Source: CAZHWT01 sp964536215 (lineage in GTDB: Bacteria > Patescibacteriota > CAZHWT01). From it: 6,894 nt of DNA. The position numbers were made by a program, and so were the translations under genes. Positions 1 through 5,457 of this stretch are shown here, piece by piece; within the stretch, counting starts at the first letter, position 1, and each line of letters starts with the position of its first letter. The notes beneath the pieces are model-generated. The model worked only from the letters and a program-made list of their open reading frames with translations, did not search any database and was not told where the DNA came from. The DNA lies in contig CAZHWT010000047.1 in NCBI GenBank assembly GCA_964536215.1, positions 1-6,894 of the forward strand, given 5' to 3'.

Positions 1-163
1 TATATAATTTGTCTGAGATTTTTAGCGGCAATAGTACTGTCTGGTGGACAGAAGCACGGTAAGCGGCGGCCAGGTAGTCGCAACCGGATATAGTAGAATC
101 ATCGCCAGTCTCACTGCTTGCCGGGATGGCCTATCAGCTATCAATAGGTGTATGCCACAGTAT

Positions 164-193
164 TTGACAGCCAGGCGAGCCGTCCTCAATAAT
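164..193 (+). promoter_or_regulatory. Putative sigma70-type promoter for the VWA surface protein
   Basis: A perfect -35 box TTGACA (164-169) is followed by an 18-bp spacer and the -10 box AATAAT (188-193, five of six consensus bases). The expected transcription start near 200 leaves a leader of about 40 nt before the ATG at 242. The spacing supports 242 as the true start and argues against the long upstream reading-frame extension, which would begin before this promoter. No Shine-Dalgarno sequence is visible between 200 and 241. The call rests on motif match only. Confidence 0.45.
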
Positions 194-241
194 GAGCTAA
201 ACAGTAGTCATTTTTCCCCTTGGTCGTTCAACGCGCTGATT

Positions 242-3200
242 ATGAAACCTTTTATTCGCTTGCTTCTATGTCTCACTCTCATTAGCGGCGTTTTGCCGCA
301 TGCAGCCTGGGCAGCGGGAGTTGCTCAAAAATCTGCTAATCCCAGTAAGTTTAACTACAACACTAAGCCTACAGGCAATGAAACCACTGTCGAAGTAAAA
401 TTTACGCGTCCGCCTAATATAAATAGGGATATTGAGGTTTATTTTATATTAGACAACTCTGGCTCCATGGTTGGCAAGGAAGCCTCTGTGCGCTCATGGT
501 TTAATAACTACCTAAATAAACTCCATTCTGTGCCTAATAAAGTTACCATTTCCATTCGAGAAGGAGGCGGCAATACCGATCCAACCTATGGCCCTGCCGT
601 TCTTAACGACAGTAGTTATAAGACGTTACAGCAATTTATTCAGAGCTGGGTGGCTTTTGGCAATACTAGCACAGAAATACCTCGGGCTATGTCCTGGGCG
701 CCGGACATGTTTTCCTGGCCTAAACCCGGCCAAACGGACTATACGCTACGCTTTATAGTGGCTATGTCGGATGGCGTACAGGGTTCTAGAACATACGATG
801 GGAATAACAAACCCAACTGGCCCGTCCCACCAGGCACGTATTTACAGTATGTCTATGCGGATGGATTAGGCTACGGTGATCCGCCAAGTTTTGTTGATAC
901 TTGCGATGTAGCTAGCGATGCGACTGGGGGAGACGCCCAGCCTACTGGCGGCAATATCTGGTACGTTAAACAAAAAGCTTTCCCAGGGCTATATGGTTTA
1001 TCTGCTGCTGGACCCTATGAAGCCAAGCATGTTGCAGGCATGCTTGGCGTTTTCTCATATTGCGTAGATGGACCAAGCGGCAAGAAGAATGTTATTCCAG
1101 GTATGTATGATTTTGTTGGTATCAATCACATGAATACCGCCTATAATGGTCCGGATGATCCGGTACCATTTTTTGCCAGCGGTAATCGCCTCGACCCTAA
1201 AACAATCAAATTCTCACTTAATCCGGAATATATGGATACATTAAAGAGCGTTAAGGGGTTGGACAAAATTCTTGACCGCTCTAAAGTTACCAGTATTGCG
1301 GTTCAGGACACACTCAATCCAGCTGTTTTCGAGAAAATTACCGGTCCAGACGGACTTTATCAATGCGGTACTAACACCCAGCTGCCAGGCACTACGCTTA
1401 GCAACTTTAATGGTACCAACACCCTAAGTTTTCAAGCTACCATCTCCACTCCTACTCCTACCGAATATTGTTTGCGCCTTAAAGCTAAACTACGGGATAA
1501 CTTGAGCGTGTACACCGTCGGTAACCAAGATATCAACACCCGCAATACTGGCAATGATGCGCTCTGTACCACTATTAATGACGAGAAGCCAGCTCCCAAA
1601 GAGTGCAATCGTGTCACGTACCTAAGCGCCAAAGGGTACCCAATTTACTGGGACAACATAGATCCAGGCAATATACACATTACTGCTAGGATCGCTACGC
1701 CAGATGAGCCTGCACCTAAGCGTATGACACAGAACAAATCCTATGGCGTAAACGAGCAAGGGGAGGTAGAAATTAAATTAACTAAACCAAACCTAGTCGC
1801 TGATCCAATTGAGCTAGCGATTGCCTACGACCCAAGCAAATCCCGCGAGGATGCTCAGGAAACTGATCGCAAGAAATTGATAGACTTTGGCTACAAAGCC
1901 CTGGAGTACCCCAACCGGATCGCAGTGACGATCATTAGAGCGAACATGGGCGATGCCAGTCGCGATATTCCCCGGATAGTCCTTAACAAAGACACTCTAC
2001 CCAAATACGTCAAAGCTGTAACAGATATGACGAGCGGCGTATCAAACGGTGTGGCTGCTCCTAGCTGCACTTACGCCTTAGGCTGTGTTCCTGCTTTGGC
2101 AGAGAGCTTTAACCGGATTAAGCAGCAATTTGCTGCCCATCCACAATCCTCGAAATATGTACTGGCCATGACGGACGGTCTATCTAGCACATTCTCCAAT
2201 GGAGCCTTAGTTTGTTCTCTGGTTGGTTCTAGTGGTCAGCCGACCGTTCAATTTGGGAAAGATACGCGCGTCCAGTTTTCGGTTAACTTTGGCACAGTGT
2301 TGTATGGAGATCTTTATGCTCTAAAGAGCTGGACTCGCAACTATGCCATTATTCATCCTCGTTGCGAAGGGGTTCAATCTCAGTATCCTGAAGAATGGGA
2401 CTTTAATCACAACTTTACTATTATCCGCCCTTGGCAGTGGGCCAATGTTATGGCTAAGGCGTATAATTCCCCTTGGCAACCATTTACGGATAATGGCCAA
2501 GATATCAAGCAAGTCGATATGTGGTACACGCTCGACGAGGTTTTAGCCAACGCCAATGAGACTGCAATGATTCTCGAAGTCCACGACTCCTTAAATCCAG
2601 ATGTCTTTGCCGACATCACTACCAAAACCAACAGCTCCATTGACGTCTATGACTGCGCCAATCATCAGGACATTGGTGACGCCACTTTTATCAAAACGGG
2701 TCCTATCTCCTTTGTAGCCACTATAAAGCAAACTTACTACATAGAGTATTGCCTTCGCTTTAAAGTTAAGCTACGCTCTTCGTTTGACCACCTTAATGGG
2801 GTGACCAGTCAGCCGATTAATACCAAATCTGACGACAATGCTGTTCTAGCTAAAGGTAAGTCTGGGGCTATTATTCATCGCCAGCCTATCGAGCGTGGAA
2901 GTATTACCCTTGACCTGCACCAACCAGCCTTTTACTTCAAATCTGCCAGTGCGGTAAAGGATCTTCAGCCAGGGGATACAAAGACTTCCAATATTTATCT
3001 AGAGTACGTTGACCCCAGCTACTGGGAAAGTTACCACCGGGCCGAGCTACGCGTGGTAGCTATTCAAAAGACGAATAGCCTGAGCGTCTGTGATCAGTAT
3101 AATAATCAGTCCGATGTTAAAGCTTTGACTAACGGCAGCGCCGCAGGGCTAACAGCTCAGTTTGCTGGCAACAAGGCTACTATTCCAGTTGCCCTCAACA

Positions 3201-4318
3201 CCAATCCCATCCCGCTTACCCTCACCACCACCGCCGCGCCGGGCAACTTTGTGGTCTGCGTCTGGGGCAAAGGAGCATCGGTAGGCGGACCAGCTGATCA
3301 GCGCCAGGTGGTAGCCAAGTCGCCTCGGGTTATTGCTATTCCGGTTACAGTGATTTACAAAGCCTGGCTCCAAATTAGCCGGACCAATCTAGTGGGCAAT
3401 GGCAGTGGCGATGTCTTTAGCTTAGGCAACGCCCAGGCGGCCGTCCCCGCCTTTAGTATGTCGCTCGCTGCAGGTACGCACCTCTACCGTCCAGACTTAA
3501 CTGGTGTGGTTACGACTGCTACAGCACATGTCGAGCCGAAGCGGAACCAGTTAAGCAGCTCTACCCCTACCTGGTTAACCGACTCGTACGCTGTCGGCAC
3601 CCACTCTCCACTCCGCACAACCTATTTTAGAACCTTGGCCACTCAGGTTGACCGGATTATTGCTGATCGGCCCAATGCTACTGTCACCCAGTCCGATGCT
3701 CAGCGCCAGGTTGGCAGCAGCTTGTACGGATCGGTCACCGGGGCAGGCTGTCGGCCTGAGCGCTATGACTTAGCTGATGCGGTCAAGCTTACTACGCCAT
3801 ACAAAGCGAGCGGCTCACCGGCCGTAGTATGGGATGCTGGCTGGGACACAGGTTCGGAATGGGCACCGGAGCACCAATGTCCAATGTTTATTCAGGTTGG
3901 CAGCACTACGACAGCAAACGAGGTGCGCGATCTGGTGATCAGCGCAGATAGCCCCACCAAGAAGGGCGCTAAGACGCAGTCGTTTGCCCAGCCAGTCATC
4001 TTCCTAGTTAGCGGGAGCGTGTATATTAAAGGCGATGTCAAAGCTTTGAATAATGTGGTACTAATGTGGAATGGTGGATTTAGCGATGCCTACGGATCCG
4101 CTGGCCAGAGTAATACACCATTAACTATTAAAGGCGCTCTCTACGCTCTGCCTGGATCTACTGGGTTTACGGGCGGGCTACGCCGTAACAACGGCAATAA
4201 CACTCTGCCGGGTGAAACGATTGAGTATCAGCCAGAGTTCTACCTAACCATGGCGCAGCTGTTTGAAGGGTATGACAATATTTTGACCTGGAACGAGCGG
4301 GGAGAGGGGAGCGAGTAG
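242..4318 (+). CDS. Secreted surface protein with two VWA-beta modules, adhesin-like
   Basis: This 1358-residue protein starts at ATG 242. The frame stays open upstream to a GTG at 44, but only from 242 is there a signal peptide: basic n-region KPFIR, hydrophobic core LLLCLTLISGVLP, AWA|AG cleavage near residue 24. VWA domain 1 has MIDAS residues D71-N-S73-G-S75, T142/T144 and D177 (MSDG). VWA domain 2 has D530-P-S532-K-S534 and D645 (MTDG). Each is followed by a related beta-type module (residues about 354-421 and 780-848) with matching cysteines, which could form disulfides outside the cell. Residues about 1040-1358 are beta-rich; the end (VYIKGDVKALNN at 1260, then GALYAL) has the alternating Gly/hydrophobic pattern of polymer-forming or beta-solenoid domains. 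There is no LPXTG signal or C-terminal TM helix. VWA domains with MIDAS motifs bind protein ligands in adhesins and pilus-tip proteins; a host-attachment or type IV pilus-associated role is inferred. The exact family is not recognised. Confidence 0.85.
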   Translation: MKPFIRLLLCLTLISGVLPHAAWAAGVAQKSANPSKFNYNTKPTGNETTVEVKFTRPPNINRDIEVYFILDNSGSMVGKEASVRSWFNNYLNKLHSVPNKVTISIREGGGNTDPTYGPAVLNDSSYKTLQQFIQSWVAFGNTSTEIPRAMSWAPDMFSWPKPGQTDYTLRFIVAMSDGVQGSRTYDGNNKPNWPVPPGTYLQYVYADGLGYGDPPSFVDTCDVASDATGGDAQPTGGNIWYVKQKAFPGLYGLSAAGPYEAKHVAGMLGVFSYCVDGPSGKKNVIPGMYDFVGINHMNTAYNGPDDPVPFFASGNRLDPKTIKFSLNPEYMDTLKSVKGLDKILDRSKVTSIAVQDTLNPAVFEKITGPDGLYQCGTNTQLPGTTLSNFNGTNTLSFQATISTPTPTEYCLRLKAKLRDNLSVYTVGNQDINTRNTGNDALCTTINDEKPAPKECNRVTYLSAKGYPIYWDNIDPGNIHITARIATPDEPAPKRMTQNKSYGVNEQGEVEIKLTKPNLVADPIELAIAYDPSKSREDAQETDRKKLIDFGYKALEYPNRIAVTIIRANMGDASRDIPRIVLNKDTLPKYVKAVTDMTSGVSNGVAAPSCTYALGCVPALAESFNRIKQQFAAHPQSSKYVLAMTDGLSSTFSNGALVCSLVGSSGQPTVQFGKDTRVQFSVNFGTVLYGDLYALKSWTRNYAIIHPRCEGVQSQYPEEWDFNHNFTIIRPWQWANVMAKAYNSPWQPFTDNGQDIKQVDMWYTLDEVLANANETAMILEVHDSLNPDVFADITTKTNSSIDVYDCANHQDIGDATFIKTGPISFVATIKQTYYIEYCLRFKVKLRSSFDHLNGVTSQPINTKSDDNAVLAKGKSGAIIHRQPIERGSITLDLHQPAFYFKSASAVKDLQPGDTKTSNIYLEYVDPSYWESYHRAELRVVAIQKTNSLSVCDQYNNQSDVKALTNGSAAGLTAQFAGNKATIPVALNTNPIPLTLTTTAAPGNFVVCVWGKGASVGGPADQRQVVAKSPRVIAIPVTVIYKAWLQISRTNLVGNGSGDVFSLGNAQAAVPAFSMSLAAGTHLYRPDLTGVVTTATAHVEPKRNQLSSSTPTWLTDSYAVGTHSPLRTTYFRTLATQVDRIIADRPNATVTQSDAQRQVGSSLYGSVTGAGCRPERYDLADAVKLTTPYKASGSPAVVWDAGWDTGSEWAPEHQCPMFIQVGSTTTANEVRDLVISADSPTKKGAKTQSFAQPVIFLVSGSVYIKGDVKALNNVVLMWNGGFSDAYGSAGQSNTPLTIKGALYALPGSTGFTGGLRRNNGNNTLPGETIEYQPEFYLTMAQLFEGYDNILTWNERGEGSE

Positions 4319-4356
4319 ATGCGATCATCTGCAGCCTAACTTAAGGGTGCCCACCC

Positions 4357-4390
4357 ACTAAAAAAGCTCCCTTACGGGAGCTTTTTTAGT
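4357..4390. terminator. Bidirectional intrinsic terminator between convergent genes
   Basis: Two perfectly complementary 15-nt arms (4357-4371 and 4376-4390) enclose the tetraloop TTAC. The GC core GCTCCC/GGGAGC is bordered by six A on the left and six T on the right, so it reads as a GC hairpin plus U-tract on both strands. It lies 38 bp after the VWA stop and 17 bp after the stop of the minus-strand zinc-ribbon gene, so one element serves both. Confidence 0.92.
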
Positions 4391-4407
4391 GTCTAAGGCT
4401 GGCCTGT

Positions 4408-4740
4408 TTAGGCAGCAGCTTGAGACTGTTTCATTTGACGATAGCAATCGTCGCAGTAAACTGGTTTGTCGCCACGAGGCTCAAAAGGAACCTGGGTGTC
4501 CCGACCACAGCTAGCACAAACTGCGTCATGCATTTCGCGTTGGCTGGAATTGAAGCGGGACTTCTTAGCTGCACGGCAAGCCGGGCAACGTCGAGGCTGG
4601 TCAAAACCCTTTTCAGCGTAGAAGCGAGCTTCGTCAGCTGTGAAAACAAATTCTTTAGGTGCAGATTCACCATTAGCATCACGAGTGTTATCGTCATGCA
4701 TTGGGTCCTGACACTCTAGAGTAGTATCTTGGTAATCCAT
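4408..4740 (-). CDS. Small zinc-ribbon protein (zf_Tbcl-like, CxxC pairs)
   Basis: A 110-residue cytoplasmic protein with CPAC at residues 52-55, CASC at 75-78 and CDDC at 96-99, plus a single C10. The stretches EFVFTADEARFYAEKGF, QPRRCPACR, DAVCASCGRDTQVPF and GDKPVYCDDCY match small zinc-ribbon proteins with two ribbons, widespread in Patescibacteria and some Firmicutes/Chloroflexi. The molecular role is unknown; nucleic-acid or ribosome-related binding is only a guess. In relatives as I recall them, the first ribbon opens with CxxC a few residues before the FxFT motif. Here C10 has no partner cysteine, and about 20 mostly polar or acidic residues separate it from FVFT, so ribbon 1 has lost a ligand or uses H15. 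The ATG at 4740 follows a strong purine-rich ribosome binding site. The gene is monocistronic, bounded by an extended -10 promoter and the shared terminator. Confidence 0.8.
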   Translation of the reverse strand: MDYQDTTLECQDPMHDDNTRDANGESAPKEFVFTADEARFYAEKGFDQPRRCPACRAAKKSRFNSSQREMHDAVCASCGRDTQVPFEPRGDKPVYCDDCYRQMKQSQAAA

Positions 4741-4745
4741 CTTTT

Positions 4746-4795
4746 CAGTTCACCCCCTTAAGGTTACAATTTTCCTGACGTGTAAAGGAGAACTG
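4746..4795 (-). promoter_or_regulatory. Strong SD that can be masked by a leader hairpin
   Basis: On the minus strand, AAGGGGGTG (4759-4751) matches the extended Shine-Dalgarno AAGGAGGTG at eight of nine positions, about 12 nt before the ATG. Immediately 3' of it, GAACTG (4751-4746) is exactly complementary to the upstream CAGTTC (4795-4790). After one U-U mismatch, C4788 and C4787 pair with the G-run of the SD and the following U residues can form G-U pairs. The fold would hide the ribosome binding site in a stem with a loop of about 25-30 nt. The pairing is seen in the sequence; a regulatory role is inferred. Confidence 0.4.
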
Positions 4796-4857
4796 AGAAA
4801 GACGGTCTGTGAGCAGACATATATCTTGTTCAAACCTTTGCCTAGGTAATTGCGAGC

Positions 4858-4866
4858 ATTATAGCA
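4858..4866 (-). promoter_or_regulatory. Extended -10 promoter of the zinc-ribbon gene
   Basis: The minus strand reads TGCTATAAT: a perfect -10 box TATAAT (4863-4858) with the TGn extension that can replace a -35 box. The expected start near 4851 gives a leader of about 110 nt. No good -35 is visible because the corresponding position lies inside the adjacent 44-bp palindrome. Confidence 0.45.
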
Positions 4867-4907
4867 AATAACAAAGCTGGTGGCTAGCCACCAGCTTTGT
4901 TATTTGC
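4864..4907. repeat. 44-bp perfect palindrome, terminator-like hairpin
   Basis: Two 22-nt arms (4864-4885 and 4886-4907) are exact reverse complements with no spacer. The GC-rich centre (AGCTGGTGGC/GCCACCAGCT) is flanked by CAAATAACAAA and TTTGTTATTTG, so either RNA strand would form a long hairpin with a U-rich 3' side, as in a bidirectional terminator. It sits between two divergently transcribed genes, where no terminator is needed. It touches the -10 box of the minus-strand gene on one side and a heptamer array on the other. It may be a cassette end or an insulator. Confidence 0.7.
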
Positions 4908-4910
4908 GCA

Positions 4911-4934
4911 GTGGGTGGTGAGTAGTGAGTAGTT
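4911..4934 (+). repeat. Left heptamer array flanking the four-helix-bundle gene
   Basis: Three 7-bp units in register, GTGGGTG GTGAGTA GTGAGTA, followed by GTT. The segment 4910-4934 matches the reverse complement of 5332-5356 at 23 of 25 positions, so the two arrays form an inverted repeat around the gene at 4971-5327. Confidence 0.75.
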
Positions 4935-4935
4935 T

Positions 4936-4964
4936 TTTAAAGACTTTACAGCAAGGCGTAAAAT
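4936..4964 (+). promoter_or_regulatory. Possible promoter giving a leaderless four-helix-bundle mRNA
   Basis: TTTAAA (4936-4941, four of six -35 bases), a 17-bp spacer and TAAAAT (4959-4964, five of six -10 bases). A start 7 nt after the -10 falls on the A of the ATG at 4971, so the transcript would be leaderless. This fits the lack of a convincing Shine-Dalgarno; the nearest candidate, AAGG at 4953-4956, is weak and far from the start. Confidence 0.3.
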
Positions 4965-4970
4965 GCGAGC

Positions 4971-5327
4971 ATGGCGATTATTTCCTATAAGGATCTCGAG
5001 GTGTGGCAGTTGGCGGTTGAATTAAGCGTGTCTGTATACAAAACTACAGGCAATTTTCCGAATTATGAGATCTTTGGGCTAACATCTCAAGTTCGACGCG
5101 CAGCGACATCCATTCCGGCAAATATCGCTGAAGGGCAGCGCAGAGGTCATCGAGAATTTGCTCACTTCCTTAAGATTGCCTTCGGTTCTGGCGCTGAGCT
5201 CGAGACGCATCTTTTGATTGCTTCGAGGGTAGGCTACCTGACCAGTGAAGATTACAATACTCTCCTTCAGCAACTCACTATCATCCAACGCATGCTTAAC
5301 CGCCTACTATCTAGTCTTAATAACTAA
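4971..5327 (+). CDS. Four-helix-bundle protein, S23/IVP type
   Basis: This 118-residue cytoplasmic protein matches the S23 / 23S rRNA intervening-sequence protein family in length and motifs: YKDLEVWQLAVELS near the N-terminus, FPNYEIFGLTSQVRRAATSI at about 29-48, then PANIAEGQRR, EFAHFLKIAFGSGAELETHL and a final leucine-rich helix. Family members fold as antiparallel four-helix bundles that assemble into barrel-like oligomers with basic surfaces; the Avd proteins of diversity-generating retroelements are relatives. Many are encoded by intervening sequences inside 23S rRNA genes, others in intergenic regions as here. No reverse transcriptase or variable-repeat target is visible, so an Avd role has no support in this window. 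The gene is framed by inverted heptamer arrays and hairpins, which suggests a mobile cassette. Function is unknown; nucleic-acid binding is inferred from the family. Confidence 0.9.
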   Translation: MAIISYKDLEVWQLAVELSVSVYKTTGNFPNYEIFGLTSQVRRAATSIPANIAEGQRRGHREFAHFLKIAFGSGAELETHLLIASRVGYLTSEDYNTLLQQLTIIQRMLNRLLSSLNN

Positions 5328-5334
5328 ACATAAC

Positions 5335-5362
5335 TACTCACCACTCACCACTCACTACCTAC
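5335..5362 (-). repeat. Right heptamer array, inverted relative to the left one
   Basis: On the minus strand the units read GTAGGTA GTGAGTG GTGAGTG GTGAGTA, four heptamers in register, starting 8 bp after the four-helix-bundle stop codon. With 4911-4934 it forms a near-perfect inverted repeat, which would pair in a transcript covering the whole gene. Confidence 0.75.
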
Positions 5363-5387
5363 AAACTGGCTCTTTTAGGGCCAGTTT
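5363..5387 (+). terminator. Hairpin after the four-helix-bundle gene, possible weak terminator
   Basis: AAACTGGC (5363-5370) pairs with GCCAGTTT (5380-5387). A G-U pair and a C-G pair extend the stem to 10 bp around the loop TTTTA. Only three T follow the stem before GAC, so termination would be weak. It adjoins the right heptamer array, mirroring the palindrome next to the left array, and lies just before the hydrolase start region. Confidence 0.4.
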
Positions 5388-5414
5388 GACAAGCAAGCAA
5401 GAGAAGGCTACCAT
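5386..5414 (+). promoter_or_regulatory. Weak candidate promoter for the hydrolase gene
   Basis: A perfect TTGACA (5386-5391), a 17-bp spacer and TACCAT (5409-5414, four of six -10 bases). It would start transcription near 5421, only 5 nt before the ATG at 5426. That favours near-leaderless translation from 5426 and would exclude the ATG at 5413. The -10 match is poor. Confidence 0.2.
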
Positions 5415-5457
5415 GAATACGTTGTATGCATTTGCCCAACTTGCGCGCCTACACTAG
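5413..5457 (+). CDS. 14-codon frame overlapping the hydrolase start
   Basis: ATG 5413 opens MNTLYAFAQLARLH and stops at TAG 5455-5457. It has the better ribosome binding site of the two ATGs here: AGAAGG at 5402-5407, 5 nt before the start. It overlaps the hydrolase frame in another register. It could be a leader peptide that couples translation, or the real N-terminus of the hydrolase separated from it by one extra base. Its residues merge naturally with the RRTLLLLWLP that follows in the hydrolase frame. Confidence 0.3.
   Translation: MNTLYAFAQLARLH

Noticed and set aside
1..10. TATAAT-like box at 3-8 at the window edge
   Set aside because: The upstream context is missing, and the better promoter for the downstream gene is at 164-193.
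44..241. Upstream extension of the surface protein from a GTG at 44
   Set aside because: It would bury the signal peptide 66 residues deep, has no protein-like pattern, and begins before the promoter at 164-193.
2321..2640. Several 60-80 codon frames within the surface-protein gene
   Set aside because: They are shadows of the long frame with no motifs or start signals of their own.
4420..4719. Plus- and minus-strand alternative frames over the zinc-ribbon gene
   Set aside because: Neither has family motifs, while the frame at 4408-4740 has paired cysteines, a strong ribosome binding site and a terminator.
4784..4872. Plus-strand AAAGGAG followed by a short GTG frame of about 20 codons
   Set aside because: The spacing to GTG 4809 is about 18 nt, too long. 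The AAAGGAG is better explained as the complement of the leader stem of the minus-strand gene.
4971..5327. Four-helix-bundle gene as the Avd of a diversity-generating retroelement
   Set aside because: No reverse transcriptase, template repeat or variable repeat is visible here, and the surface-protein gene ends without an obvious variable repeat.
4911..5362. CRISPR array made of the short repeats
   Set aside because: Units are 7 bp, contiguous and without spacers, and the two arrays are inverted around a gene.
5245..5457. 70-codon plus-strand frame between the four-helix-bundle and hydrolase genes
   Set aside because: Most of it overlaps the real gene and translates the heptamer array. Only its last 14 codons, from ATG 5413, have a ribosome binding site and are reported separately.
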